From Streptomyces zagrosensis (GTDB taxonomy: Bacteria; Actinomycetota; Actinomycetes; Streptomycetales; Streptomycetaceae): DNA of 64,000 nucleotides. The stretch lies in NCBI RefSeq assembly GCF_014203645.1, contig NZ_JACHJL010000006.1, positions 186,001-250,000 of the forward strand, written 5' to 3'. The first letter of the stretch is position 1; each line of letters starts with the position of its first letter. Positions 19,115-27,635 of the stretch are shown here, in pieces. A model generated the notes under the pieces. It searched no databases, was not told the origin of the DNA, and saw nothing but the letters and a program-made list of their open reading frames with translations. A program made the position numbers and the translations under genes.

Positions 19115-20500
19115 GTGTCGGAGAACAACGTGACGTTGCACAAGCAGCGGCCCGCCGATGGCGAGCCCCTGCTCAAGGTGACCGGCCTGGTCAAGCACTT
19201 CCCGATCACCAAGGGCCTGCTGCGCAGGCAGGTCGGCGCGGTGCAGGCCGTGGACGGGCTGTCCTTCGACGTACGGGCAGGTGAGACGCTGGGCGTGGTC
19301 GGCGAGTCCGGCTGCGGCAAGTCCACCATGGGCCGGCTGATCACCCGGCTGCTCGAACCCACCGGCGGCAAGATCGAGTTCCAGGGCAAGGACATCTCGC
19401 ACCTGAACGTCGCCGGGATGCGCCCGTTGCGACGCGACGTCCAGATGATCTTCCAGGACCCGTACTCATCGCTGAATCCGCGGCACACGGTCGGCACGAT
19501 CGTCGGCGCGCCATTCAAGCTGCAAAAGATCAACCCCGATGGCGGCATCAAGAAGGAGGTCCAGCGACTCCTTGCGCGGGTGGGCCTCAACCCGGAGCAC
19601 TACAACCGCTATCCGCACGAGTTCTCCGGCGGGCAGCGGCAGCGCATCGGCATCGCCCGTGCGCTGGCCCTCAACCCGAAGCTGGTCGTCGCGGACGAAC
19701 CGGTCTCGGCGCTCGATGTGTCGATCCAGGCTCAGGTGGTCAACCTGCTGGATGACCTTCAGGACGAGTTGGGCCTGACGTACGTGATCATCGCGCACGA
19801 CCTCTCGGTGATCCGGCACGTATCGGACCGGATCGCGGTGATGTACCTGGGCAAGATCGTCGAGTTGACCGACCGCAAGTCGCTGTACGAGCGGCCGATG
19901 CACCCGTACACCCGGGCGCTGCTGTCAGCGGTACCGGTGCCCGACCCCAAGCGGCGCGCCAAGCGCGAGCGGATTTTGCTGCTGGGCGATGTGCCCTCGC
20001 CCATATCCCCGCCGAGTGGTTGCCGGTTCCACACTCGGTGCTGGAAGGCGACGGTGGTGTGCACCGTGGAGGAACCGCCACTGATCGCCCTGAAGACCGG
20101 CCACCAGGTGGCATGCCACCACCCGGAGAACCACGAGGACCTCAAGCCCGACGATGCCGCGCTGCCTGTCGCGGTAAAGGGCGGCCCTGCACGGACGGCG
20201 CAGCCGGCGGCAGTGGCTGAGTCTGTCGCAGTGGCTGAGCCGGCGGCGGCGGACAAGTCAGCATCAGCGGTCGTGGACGAGCCGGCGGCCGTGGCCGAGT
20301 CGGCGGGGCCGGGGCTGGCGAAGCCGGGGCTGGACAAGAAGCTGTCCGCCAAGGACGCGAAGCCGAAGCAGTCGGCCGACACCGCGGTGGCCGGTGCGAA
20401 GCCGGCGGCGGCCACGGCCGATGAGCCGGCGGGCCAGGCCGGGGAGCCCGAGCGGCAGGAGGGTGCCGAGGGCTCCGGCGGCTCGGCCGGCAAGGAGTGA
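19115..20500 (+). CDS. Peptide ABC transporter ATP-binding protein (DppF/OppF-like) with long tail
   Basis: An ATPase of 461 residues. It has Walker [10 protein letters not shown]-loop [12 protein letters not shown], signature [15 protein letters not shown], Walker [13 protein letters not shown] and H-loop IAHD, and the C-terminal cysteine motif CRFHTRC...VACHH. From about residue 345 to the end it carries an extra ~115-residue Ala/Glu/Lys/Pro-rich tail with repeats such as [13 protein letters not shown], not part of the family fold and probably disordered. GTG at 19115 is favoured by GAAGGA 7 nt upstream. An ATG at 19100 overlapping the previous stop is the alternative. Confidence 0.92.
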   Translation: MSENNVTLHKQRPADGEPLLKVTGLVKHFPITKGLLRRQVGAVQAVDGLSFDVRAGETLGVVGESGCGKSTMGRLITRLLEPTGGKIEFQGKDISHLNVAGMRPLRRDVQMIFQDPYSSLNPRHTVGTIVGAPFKLQKINPDGGIKKEVQRLLARVGLNPEHYNRYPHEFSGGQRQRIGIARALALNPKLVVADEPVSALDVSIQAQVVNLLDDLQDELGLTYVIIAHDLSVIRHVSDRIAVMYLGKIVELTDRKSLYERPMHPYTRALLSAVPVPDPKRRAKRERILLLGDVPSPISPPSGCRFHTRCWKATVVCTVEEPPLIALKTGHQVACHHPENHEDLKPDDAALPVAVKGGPARTAQPAAVAESVAVAEPAAADKSASAVVDEPAAVAESAGPGLAKPGLDKKLSAKDAKPKQSADTAVAGAKPAAATADEPAGQAGEPERQEGAEGSGGSAGKE

Positions 20501-20668
20501 GCCCCGCGGGGCGGCGACCCTGCGGGCAAGTGACGGTGGTGGAGGAGGCCGGGAGCGGCTGGCGTGGCCGGTGGAGGAGGTCGGTCGCGGTTGCCGATGG
20601 CGGGATGGTGGGCCGGATCACTGCCGCTCGGATCGGGGCATCCCGGACCCACGGGGTAAAAATAGCGG

Positions 20669-21328
20669 GTGCTCACTGACCTGTTCACGCCATCCGTGCT
20701 GCGCTCCATGGACCTCGCCGGGATCTTCGTCTTCGCGATGTCGGGCGCACTGCTCGCCGTACGCAAGAACTTCGACATCTTCGGCATAGCCGTGCTGGCC
20801 GAGGTCACCGCGTTGGGCGGCGGGCTGATCCGGGACCTGATCATCGGGGCCGTGCCGCCCGCCGCCTTCGCCGACCTCGGCTACTTCGTGACTCCGCTGA
20901 TCGCCGCGGGCCTGGTGTTCTTCCTTCACCCCGAGGTGGAGCGGATCAACGGGGCGGTAGGGATCTTCGATGCGGCGGGCCTTGGCCTGTTCTGTGTCGC
21001 GGGCACGACCAAGGCCCATGCGTACGGGTTGAGCCTGACCGCATCGGTCGCCCTGGGCATCGCCACGGCGGCTGGCGGCGGCGTGCTGCGGGACGTACTG
21101 GCCAATGAGATCCCCTCGCTGCTGCGTTGGGACCGCGAGATCTATGCCGTACCGGCCCTGGTGGGCTCGTCGGTGGTGGCCCTGCTGCTGCACTTTGACG
21201 CGTTGAGCGGCGGCACCAGCGCGCTGGCCGCGATGCTGGCGTTCGGGCTGCGGCTGTGTGCGATGCGCTTCGGTTGGCGCGCGCCGCGGGCGTGGAACCG
21301 GCGTAGTGCGGCGCAAGAAGAGGCTTAG
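20669..21328 (+). CDS. TRIC/UPF0126-family membrane cation channel protein
   Basis: A 219-residue integral membrane protein with seven predicted helices and the internal repeat of the TRIC (trimeric intracellular cation channel) family. It has FAMSGALLAVRKNFDIFGI, GGGLIRDLIIG in the first half and GGGVLRDVLANEIPSLL in the second half; the two G-G-G-x-x-R-D motifs line the pore. Bacterial members conduct K+ or small cations, and the physiological role here is unknown. Starts at GTG 168 bp after the transporter operon. The C-terminus is short and basic. Confidence 0.9.
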   Translation: MLTDLFTPSVLRSMDLAGIFVFAMSGALLAVRKNFDIFGIAVLAEVTALGGGLIRDLIIGAVPPAAFADLGYFVTPLIAAGLVFFLHPEVERINGAVGIFDAAGLGLFCVAGTTKAHAYGLSLTASVALGIATAAGGGVLRDVLANEIPSLLRWDREIYAVPALVGSSVVALLLHFDALSGGTSALAAMLAFGLRLCAMRFGWRAPRAWNRRSAAQEEA

Positions 21329-21486
21329 CGGGAGAAGATCAGAGGAAAAGTCAGAGGAAGAACTGCGAAGGGAGCGGTGTGGATATTCCGTAGGAAATGG
21401 CGCGTAAATGGCGTCGAAGTGGCGGAGAAAACGGCGCAGCAAGTGCGGCGGGAAGGGCGAACCTACCCGCCGGTAATCAACCCGTG

Positions 21487-21492
21487 TACCGT
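21487..21492 (+). promoter_or_regulatory. -10 element for leaderless thioesterase gene
   Basis: TACCGT lies 7 nt before the ATG at 21500, which places the transcription start at the start codon. No ribosome-binding site is visible. The -35 box is not obvious. Confidence 0.5.
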
Positions 21493-21499
21493 GCTCGTC

Positions 21500-22393
21500 A
21501 TGGCACAGGCAACCATCGGTAACAGCGAGTTCGACCGGGACACGGTGGTGACCCGCCGCGTCCCTGGCCCAGGCTCCGACGCCGAACCCGGCGCCGATCA
21601 CACCGGGGCCCTCGCGGCCTACGACGTTGACCTCTCCGCACGGTGGAGCATCCTCAAGGCACTCAACGGCGGCTACCTGCTGGCCGTGCTCGGCCGCGCG
21701 CTGGGGGATGCGCTCGCACATCCCGACCCGTTCACGATCACGGCGCACTACCTGACCGCCTCGCAGCCGGGCCCCGCCGTCATCCGCACCGAGTCGATAC
21801 GCACCGGCCGCACCCTCTCCACAGGCCAGGCATCCCTCGTCCAAACCGATGAGAGCGGCGCAGAGGTGGAGCGCATCCGCGTACTGGCCACCTACGGGGA
21901 TCTGGGCGCCCTGCCCAACGACGTACGCACGGCCGCCACGCCGCACGCCATGCCCTCGTACGAGAACTGCCTGGGCGCCGACGACGCCCCCGATGGGCAG
22001 CCTTCGCTGGCCAACAGCTCCGAGATCGTCGGCCGGTTCGACATGCGCCTCGACCCGGCGACCGCGGGCTGGGCGATCGGCCAGCCCAGCGGGCTTGGCG
22101 ACATGCGTGCTTGGTTCGGCCTCGCTGATGGCCGGGACCACGACCCGCTGTCCCTGCTGCTGGCGGTGGACGCGCTGCCGCCCACCGCGTTCGACCTGGG
22201 GCTGAGCGGCTGGGTGCCCACGGTGGAGCTCACCGCCCACATACGCCGCCGCCCCGCCCCCGGTCGGCTACGGGTCTTCGTCGCCACCCGCAACCTGGCG
22301 TGCGGCTTCCTGGAGGAGGACACCCAGGTGTGGGACAGCGCGGACCAACTGGTAGCGCAGGGACGCCAGTTGGCGCGGGTCAAGCTGGGGTAG
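21500..22393 (+). CDS. Acyl-CoA thioesterase-like protein (double hotdog)
   Basis: A 297-residue protein of the TesB-like thioesterase superfamily (4HBT_3 type). The N-terminal hotdog has LSARWSILKALNGGYLLAVLGRAL, where the Gly-Gly-Tyr turn follows the active-site region, then TITAHYLTASQPGPA. The C-terminal hotdog has GLADGRDHDPLSLLLAVDALPPTAFDLG and ends FLEEDTQVWDSADQLVAQGRQLA, a standard thioesterase signature. It should hydrolyse acyl-CoA esters; chain length is unknown. The ATG at 21500 is chosen over an upstream in-frame start because homology begins there and a -10 box is positioned for a leaderless transcript. Confidence 0.87.
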   Translation: MAQATIGNSEFDRDTVVTRRVPGPGSDAEPGADHTGALAAYDVDLSARWSILKALNGGYLLAVLGRALGDALAHPDPFTITAHYLTASQPGPAVIRTESIRTGRTLSTGQASLVQTDESGAEVERIRVLATYGDLGALPNDVRTAATPHAMPSYENCLGADDAPDGQPSLANSSEIVGRFDMRLDPATAGWAIGQPSGLGDMRAWFGLADGRDHDPLSLLLAVDALPPTAFDLGLSGWVPTVELTAHIRRRPAPGRLRVFVATRNLACGFLEEDTQVWDSADQLVAQGRQLARVKLG

Positions 22394-22487
22394 CGGCTGC
22401 TGCGGGCTGGCTGCTGACTGCCAACCCCGCGGCCCGCGCGCTCCGTTCACTGTCCGGGCCCCAGCGCCTCATGCCACACTGATCGAC

Positions 22488-23054
22488 ATGGGGGATCTCG
22501 CGCTGACCTTCGATGACGGCACCGTCGCCTGGCTGCACCTCACCCCGGTCGCCGACGGGGCACGTCCTGCGGCGCCGCCTGCGGCTCCTGGGGGCGCTGG
22601 TGGCCCTGGTAGTTCCGGTGGCCCGGAGGGCCCTGATGACAGGCGGAATCCGGGTGCCAGCGGTTCAGGTGGTGCCAGTGATTCAGGTGGTGCCAGCGGT
22701 TCACGTGCGGGCAGTCCGGCCAGTGGCGCGCCTGCTGACTCGTACGGTGCGCCGCGACCCGATCTCGAACTGCCCGCTGGTTTCGGCGGCGCCCGAGCGA
22801 TCAGCGCCGATGGCAGGACCGCCCGGGCCCTCACCGCGGGCGGTCAGGCGCTGGTGACCGCGCTACGCCCGCTCGGCGGGGTGCTGGAGAGCATCCACCA
22901 GTCCCTCGCGGACTCCGCGCGCCGCCCGGACGAGGTCACGGTGGAGTTCGGCGTCACGCTGGGCACCGACCTCAGCCTCGGCGTCTTCACCGGCAAGGGC
23001 GAGGCCAACTTCACCGTCTCCGCCACCTGGAACCTCGGTCCGACGTCGCCGTAG
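22488..23054 (+). CDS. Trypco1 (CU044_2847-like) domain protein, orphan
   Basis: A 188-residue protein. A short N-terminal strand pair (ALTFDDGTVAWLHLTPV) is followed by a Gly/Ser/Pro-rich linker of about 65 residues with GGASDSGGASGS repeats. A C-terminal domain includes LRPLGGVLESIHQSLADSAR and VTVEFGVTLGTDLSLGVFTGKGEANFTVSATW. The C-terminal part matches the trypsin-co-occurring domain 1 family, usually found beside trypsin-like proteases in conflict or signalling systems. No protease is adjacent here: neighbours are a thioesterase and a hydrolase. The biochemical role is unknown. The recognition is by motif memory only. Confidence 0.72.
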   Translation: MGDLALTFDDGTVAWLHLTPVADGARPAAPPAAPGGAGGPGSSGGPEGPDDRRNPGASGSGGASDSGGASGSRAGSPASGAPADSYGAPRPDLELPAGFGGARAISADGRTARALTAGGQALVTALRPLGGVLESIHQSLADSARRPDEVTVEFGVTLGTDLSLGVFTGKGEANFTVSATWNLGPTSP

Positions 23055-23363
23055 GGTGGCGGCCCCCTAGGCCGGCCCCCAGGCCGGCAAAACCCGGCCC
23101 GTCCCATCCCGATCTATCTCGTCCCATCCCATCCCATCCCGACCCGGCTTGGCCGGCTCCAGGCGGGTGGCGTTGCGCCGCCGGTGGAGCGGTCCCTCCG
23201 GACGCCGAAGGCCCCATCGTCACCCTCCCCAAGTCGAAGCCGTACACCTACCCGGCGGGCGAGGCGTGCCCCTTCCGGGCCCGGGGCGAGGCGACGTGTG
23301 TCCCTTCCGGGCCCGGGGCCGGGCCGATTTCCCGGTCAGCGAACTGCGGGCGTGGGGGCCGAG
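23055..23363. other. Convergent gap with low-complexity repeats and a possible gene fragment
   Basis: Contains a CCCAT-type pentamer run around 23115-23140 and two 19-nt direct copies of CCTTCCGGGCCCGGGGC-type sequence (23269-23287 and 23301-23319). In one plus frame, about 23200-23270 reads VTLPKSKPYTYPAGEACPF, which looks like an actinobacterial secreted-protein segment, but the frame has no start and dissolves into the repeats. Nothing else is supported. Confidence 0.4.
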
Positions 23364-24287
23364 TCAGTCGTCGAGGCCGTGCAGAAACCCCGTCAGCGCC
23401 CCGGTCAGCTCCGCAGGGGCGTCCTCCTGGACCAGATGCCCGGCTCCTTCGATGAGGCGAAGGCGGGCGCCAGGGATGAGGGAGGCCAGTTCGTGCGCCT
23501 TGGCGACGGGAATCCAGGCGTCGTCGGTGCCCCAGCAGACAAGTACCGGTAGCCGGAGTTCGCCATAGCGACCCTGGATCTCGTCCGTGTAGCGCTGGTC
23601 GTTTTGTGCGATCTGCCGGTAGAAGGCGGGCTGCCCCGCGTCGCCGCACCACGGTTCGACCAGTCGGTCGAGAACGGCCGGGTGCAGCCCATGGGCGCTT
23701 GCGGAACTGACGTACTCACGTAGCAGCGCACGGTGCAGGCTGGGCGGCAACTGCCCGAACACCTCGGCATTGTCGCCCAGCAGCCGATACGAGGCCGAGC
23801 CCCAGGGGGCCAGCGCCACGGGGTCCACGAGGGCCAGCGCCCGGTACGGGGCGCCGTGCAGCAGATGGGCGCGGAGCGCGACGCAGCCGCCGAAGTCGTG
23901 TGCGATGACGTACGGGGCGGGAAACGCGTGCGGCGTGGCGAAGGGGGCCCCGCTGCTTCCATCCGATCCCGGAGCCTGTTGCGGGCTCTCGTCTGCGCCG
24001 CCCGGATGCAGGCCCCAGTGCGCCAGCAACTCCACAAAGACGGACGCCTGCGAGGCCAGGGACACGTCCTGCCCCTCGTGCCGGTCGGACGTGCCGTAGC
24101 CGGGCATGTCCCACACCAGTACGCGATACCGGTCGGCCAGCGAACGGGCGACACCGCGCCAGACGTACGACGAGAACGGCGTGCCGTGCAGCAGGATAAC
24201 GGGCGGCGCGTCGGGCGCGCCGAGTTCCGCCCAACGCACGGTGCCGGCGGACGAGAGGTATGTACGATCCAGTGCCCAGGATGTCAT
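23364..24287 (-). CDS. Alpha/beta hydrolase with Asp nucleophile (haloalkane dehalogenase/epoxide hydrolase type)
   Basis: A 307-residue alpha/beta-fold hydrolase. HGTPFSSYVWR provides the oxyanion-side HG-x-P motif. The nucleophile elbow is AHDFGG, with aspartate where esterases have serine, as in haloalkane dehalogenases and epoxide hydrolases. The acid is probably Asp in CWGTDDAWIP and the base is His in EGAGHLVQEDAP. A cap domain occupies about residues 160-225. The Gly/Ser-rich insert before the elbow is unusual. The substrate is unknown; sequence alone does not separate dehalogenase from epoxide hydrolase. The gene is leaderless, with TAGCAT 7 nt before the ATG and a palindrome overlapping the promoter. 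Confidence 0.88.
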   Translation of the reverse strand: MTSWALDRTYLSSAGTVRWAELGAPDAPPVILLHGTPFSSYVWRGVARSLADRYRVLVWDMPGYGTSDRHEGQDVSLASQASVFVELLAHWGLHPGGADESPQQAPGSDGSSGAPFATPHAFPAPYVIAHDFGGCVALRAHLLHGAPYRALALVDPVALAPWGSASYRLLGDNAEVFGQLPPSLHRALLREYVSSASAHGLHPAVLDRLVEPWCGDAGQPAFYRQIAQNDQRYTDEIQGRYGELRLPVLVCWGTDDAWIPVAKAHELASLIPGARLRLIEGAGHLVQEDAPAELTGALTGFLHGLDD

Positions 24288-24294
24288 GTCCGTA

Positions 24295-24300
24295 ATGCTA
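24295..24300 (-). promoter_or_regulatory. -10 element for leaderless hydrolase gene
   Basis: On the minus strand TAGCAT ends 7 nt before the ATG at 24287, matching a leaderless promoter. Confidence 0.5.
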
Positions 24301-24309
24301 GTAACTCAT

Positions 24310-24330
24310 TACAGGCTCGTCGAGCCTGTA
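24310..24330. promoter_or_regulatory. Palindromic operator candidate upstream of the hydrolase gene
   Basis: TACAGGCTCG and CGAGCCTGTA are perfect 10-bp arms around a single central T. The centre lies about 20 bp upstream of the hydrolase -10 box, covering the expected -35 region, so a bound repressor would block transcription. No regulator gene is adjacent. Confidence 0.5.
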
Positions 24331-24367
24331 CGGGGCGCCACCGCCGGCCTGTCCGTGGCTGTGGGTA

Positions 24368-24706
24368 CGGGGCATGGGGCGCGGAGCGCGGAGCCCAACG
24401 GGGCACGGAGCACGCACGGGCACGGAGCCCCCACGGGGCACGAGCCGCGGGGCCCTACGGGGCGCGGAGCCCCACGGGGCACGGGGCACGGAGCCCCACG
24501 GGGCACGGAGCACGGAGCGCGGAGCACGAGCCGCGGGGCCCTACGGGGCACGGAGCACGGAGCCATGGGGCCACGGGCCACGGAGCGCGCGGGGCCTTAC
24601 GGAGCACGGGGCCACGGAGCCCCACGGGGCACGGAGCACGGGGCACGGAGCACGGAGCACGGAGCACGGAGCACGAGAGACCGTCACGGGGCACGGAGCC
24701 GCGGGG
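24368..24706 (+). repeat. Heptamer repeat locus A, ACGGRGC orientation
   Basis: About 340 bp made almost wholly of tandem ACGGGGC and ACGGAGC heptamers, with interruptions such as CGAGCCGCGGGGCCCT. The longest clean run (about 24645-24680) holds at least six heptamers. A higher-order unit of roughly 100 bp (CACGAGCCGCGGGGCCCTAC plus heptamers) occurs twice. It fills the gap between the divergent hydrolase and cysteine desulfurase genes. Open frames through it encode only HGARSTEHGARS-type peptides and are not genes. Related arrays occur at four other places in the window. Confidence 0.9.
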
Positions 24707-24908
24707 CGGCCCTCGGAGGGGCCCGTGGGCGCCCCGCGTAGGCCCGGTGGACACGTCGTGGACACCTCGTGGGCGCCGGGGCGGCGCACCGGCGCTTGGC
24801 TCCGTCACCGGGTGCCACCTGGGGCAACAGCGTCCGCGCCGGGCTCGTGCTCGGCTGCGTAGGGTTTCCGAGCCTCCACGCGCCTGCCGTGCACGCCGTT
24901 GCGGCTCG

Positions 24909-24914
24909 TAGAAT
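24909..24914 (+). promoter_or_regulatory. -10 element for cysteine desulfurase gene
   Basis: TAGAAT ends 10 nt before the ATG at 24925, so the leader would be only about 3 nt long. No ribosome-binding site is present. Confidence 0.5.
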
Positions 24915-24924
24915 CGTCCGCATC

Positions 24925-26094
24925 ATGGCCTACCTCGACCACGCCGCCACCACCCCGATGCTTCCGGAGGCGGTGCGGGCGATGACTGACCAGCTCGCCG
25001 TCACCGGCAACGCCTCCTCGTTGCACGCCGCCGGGCGGCGTGCGCGCCGCACCGTGGAGGAGTCCCGCGAATCGCTTGCCGCGGCGTTGGGCGCCCGCCC
25101 CAGTGAGGTGGTTTTCACCGCGGGCGGCACCGAGTCCGACAACCTGGCCGTCAAGGGCCTCTACTGGGCCCGGCGCGCCGCCGACCCGGCCCGTACCCGG
25201 GTGCTCGCCAGCCCCGTCGAGCACCATGCGGTGCTGGACGCGGTGGACTGGCTCGCCACGCACGAGGGCGCGCGGGTGGAGTGGCTGCCGGTTGACGCGT
25301 ACGGCAGGGTCAGTCCCGACGCGCTCCGTGCGGCCATCGCCCGTGACCCGTCCGATGTGGCGCTGGCGACCGTGATGTGGGCCAACAACGAGATCGGCAC
25401 GATCATGCCGGTGGTGGAACTGGCCGCCGTTGCGCGCGAGTTCGATGTGCCGCTGCACGCGGATGCGGTACAGGCGTTCGGCCAGGTCGAGCTGGACTTC
25501 GCGGCCTCCGGGCTCGCTGCGATGACCGTGACCGGACACAAGATCGGCGGCCCGTACGGGATTGGGGCGCTGTTGCTCGGTCGCGCCTATGCGCCCGTTC
25601 CGCTGCTGCACGGCGGTGGCCAGGAGCGGCACGTGCGCTCGGGGACGCTGGACGTGCCCGCCATAGCGGCGTTCGCGGTGGCCGGAGAGCTGGCCGCCGC
25701 GCGCCGTGAGGACTTCGCACACGAGATCGGCGCGCTGCGGGACACGCTCATCGCGGCCGTCACCGAGACGGTCCCGGACGTGGTGCTGGGCGGCGACCCC
25801 GACCCGGCGGGCCGACTGCCCGCTAACGCGCACTTCTCCTTCCCCGGCTGTGAGGGAGATTCCTTGCTGCTGCTGCTCGACGCCCAGGGCATCGAGTGTT
25901 CTACGGGCTCTGCCTGTACGGCTGGTGTCGCCCAGCCGAGCCATGTGGTGCTCGCCACGGGCTCCTGTCCGGAGTTGGCGCGCGGCACGCTGCGGTTCTC
26001 GCTGGGGCACACCTCGACGAAGGCGGATGTGGAGGCAGTGGGGGCAGTCATCGGCCCCGCGGTCGCACGCGCCCGCAGCGCGGGGCTGAGCTAG
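24925..26094 (+). CDS. Cysteine desulfurase (NifS/IscS family)
   Basis: A 389-residue PLP enzyme that takes sulfur from cysteine as a protein persulfide. [15 protein letters not shown] opens the fold, [12 protein letters not shown] contacts PLP, the Schiff-base lysine is in [11 protein letters not shown], and the catalytic cysteine is in [10 protein letters not shown] on the mobile loop (about residue 330). It directly precedes mnmA, which needs persulfide sulfur for tRNA 2-thiouridine, so supplying MnmA is the likely job. ATG at 24925 is preferred to longer frames because homology begins at [11 protein letters not shown] and a -10 box sits just upstream. Confidence 0.95.
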   Translation: MAYLDHAATTPMLPEAVRAMTDQLAVTGNASSLHAAGRRARRTVEESRESLAAALGARPSEVVFTAGGTESDNLAVKGLYWARRAADPARTRVLASPVEHHAVLDAVDWLATHEGARVEWLPVDAYGRVSPDALRAAIARDPSDVALATVMWANNEIGTIMPVVELAAVAREFDVPLHADAVQAFGQVELDFAASGLAAMTVTGHKIGGPYGIGALLLGRAYAPVPLLHGGGQERHVRSGTLDVPAIAAFAVAGELAAARREDFAHEIGALRDTLIAAVTETVPDVVLGGDPDPAGRLPANAHFSFPGCEGDSLLLLLDAQGIECSTGSACTAGVAQPSHVVLATGSCPELARGTLRFSLGHTSTKADVEAVGAVIGPAVARARSAGLS

Positions 26095-26128
26095 CGGTTC
26101 GCGCCCCGGCGCCGGGGCGCGAACCGCT
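26093..26128. terminator. Perfect 36-nt palindrome after the cysteine desulfurase gene
   Basis: AGCGGTTCGCGCCCCGGC is followed immediately by its exact reverse complement, giving an 18-bp palindrome (about 16 bp stem with a 4-nt loop when folded). It starts within the stop codon, so it probably terminates this transcript before the mnmA promoter. Confidence 0.75.
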
Positions 26129-26162
26129 GGCCGAAGGGTCCGTACGGTGCGACGGGGCCCGC

Positions 26163-26226
26163 GTTCCACACGACGCTCCGTACGGCGCGGCAGGGCGGGC
26201 GTTCCATACGAGGCTCCGTACGGCGC
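26163..26226. repeat. 26-nt direct repeat upstream of mnmA
   Basis: Positions 26163-26188 and 26201-26226 share 24 of 26 bases (GTTCCAYACGA-GCTCCGTACGGCGC), and a third partial copy of GCTCCGTACGGCGC follows at once. No gene is visible between the palindrome and mnmA. Confidence 0.7.
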
Positions 26227-26362
26227 TCCGTACGGCGCGACAGCGCCGGGGGCCCCACACGACGGAGCGAGGCCGCAGCCCACAAAGACGGGACGTGGCC
26301 GCTCGGAAAGAGCCGTGGCCGCCCGGGAAGGAACCGTCGCGACGCGCGGTCCCGCACACCCG

Positions 26363-26368
26363 TACCCT
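26363..26368 (+). promoter_or_regulatory. -10 element for mnmA
   Basis: TACCCT lies 9 nt before the ATG at 26378, predicting a leader of about 2-3 nt. No ribosome-binding site is visible. Confidence 0.45.
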
Positions 26369-26377
26369 GGGACCGTT

Positions 26378-27535
26378 ATGACTGACTTCCCGGGCGCCCC
26401 TGACCCCTCCGCTCCGCGCGACGGCCGTCGCCTTCGCGTACTAGCCGCCATGTCCGGCGGCGTTGACTCCGCCGTCGCCGCCGCGCGGGCCGCCGAGGCC
26501 GGGCACGAGGTGACCGGCGTGCACCTCGCGTTGTCCGCCAACCCGCAGTCGTTCCGTACCGGTGCGCGCGGTTGCTGCACCATCGAGGACTCGCGGGACG
26601 CGCGCCGTGCGGCCGACGTGATCGGCATCCCGTTCTACGTCTGGGACCTGGCCGAGCGGTTCCGGGAGGACGTGGTCGAGGACTTCGTCGCCGAGTACGC
26701 GGCGGGTCGCACTCCGAACCCGTGCCTGCGCTGCAACGAGAAGATCAAGTTCGCGGCGCTGCTCGACAAGGCGCTCGCCCTCGGCTTCGACGCGGTGTGC
26801 ACCGGTCATTACGCCACCGTCGTCACCCGCGACGACGGCTCCCGGGAACTGCACCGCGCCTCCGATCTGGCCAAGGACCAGAGCTATGTCCTCGGCGTGC
26901 TGGATGACCGGCAACTCGCGCACGCGATGTTCCCGCTCGGCGACACCCTCACCACCAAGGGCGAGATTCGCGCGGAGGCGGAGCGGCGCGACCTGGCCGT
27001 CGCGAAGAAGCCCGACAGTCACGACATCTGCTTCATCGCCGACGGCGACACTCAAGGCTTCCTAGCCAAGCGGCTGGGCATGGCGGAGGGCGACATAGTG
27101 GACGAGGACGGCGCCAAGCTGGGCACCCACGAGGGTGCGTACGGCTTCACCATCGGCCAGCGCAAGGGCCTACGCCTCGGCGTGCCCGCCGCCGATGGCA
27201 AGCCCCGCTATGTGCTCGATATCTCCCCGGTGAACAACACCGTCACGGTCGGACCGGCCGACGCGCTCGACATCACGGCGCTGACCGCGATCAAGCCCCG
27301 TTGGTGCGGCACCCCGCCGTCAGGCCCCGGCACGTACACCGCCCAGCTTCGCGCCCACGGCAGCGAGACGGCGGTCGCGGCGGAACTGGTGGACGACGCC
27401 CTGAAGGTCAGCTTCACGGAGCCGGTACGCGGCGTGGCCCCGGGCCAGGCGATCGTGCTGTACGACGGGACGCGGGTGGTGGGCTCGGCGACGATCGCCC
27501 AGACGGAACGCCGGGCTCCGGCCCGCTTGGCTTGA
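26378..27535 (+). CDS. mnmA: tRNA-specific 2-thiouridylase
   Basis: A 385-residue ATP-dependent enzyme that thiolates U34 of Lys, Glu and Gln tRNAs. The PP-loop SGGVDS (about residue 26) binds [15 protein letters not shown] carries the first catalytic-region cysteine and [11 protein letters not shown] the second. [12 protein letters not shown] and [12 protein letters not shown] are further family signatures. The C-terminal beta-barrel (about residues 285-380) is the tRNA-binding domain. Sulfur probably comes from the adjacent cysteine desulfurase. Confidence 0.96.
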   Translation: MTDFPGAPDPSAPRDGRRLRVLAAMSGGVDSAVAAARAAEAGHEVTGVHLALSANPQSFRTGARGCCTIEDSRDARRAADVIGIPFYVWDLAERFREDVVEDFVAEYAAGRTPNPCLRCNEKIKFAALLDKALALGFDAVCTGHYATVVTRDDGSRELHRASDLAKDQSYVLGVLDDRQLAHAMFPLGDTLTTKGEIRAEAERRDLAVAKKPDSHDICFIADGDTQGFLAKRLGMAEGDIVDEDGAKLGTHEGAYGFTIGQRKGLRLGVPAADGKPRYVLDISPVNNTVTVGPADALDITALTAIKPRWCGTPPSGPGTYTAQLRAHGSETAVAAELVDDALKVSFTEPVRGVAPGQAIVLYDGTRVVGSATIAQTERRAPARLA

Positions 27536-27622
27536 ACGGGACCACCCCATCCACCGCGCGGCGAACACCCACCGCGCGGCGAACAGGTGAGCGCAGGGGA
27601 ACGCGGCGCGCGGTCTCCCTCG

Positions 27623-27628
27623 TACAGT
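27623..27628 (+). promoter_or_regulatory. -10 element for leaderless LOG-family gene
   Basis: TACAGT ends exactly 7 nt before the ATG at 27636. This is the ideal arrangement for transcription starting at the start codon. Confidence 0.55.
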
Positions 27629-27635
27629 GACGCGT

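Noticed and set aside
20618..22240. 540-codon minus-strand open frame
   Set aside because: It overlaps the TRIC and thioesterase genes on the other strand, and its sequence is low-complexity Arg/Gly/Ala with no domain.
24368..24706. Heptamer array as a CRISPR array or a gene encoding HGARSTEH-type repeats
   Set aside because: There are no unique spacers between repeats, and the unit is only 7 nt. The open frames have no ribosome-binding site, no homology and all six frames are open because of the repeat itself.
24805..26628. 607-codon minus-strand open frame over the cysteine desulfurase gene
   Set aside because: It is a shadow of a gene with intact PLP and catalytic motifs.
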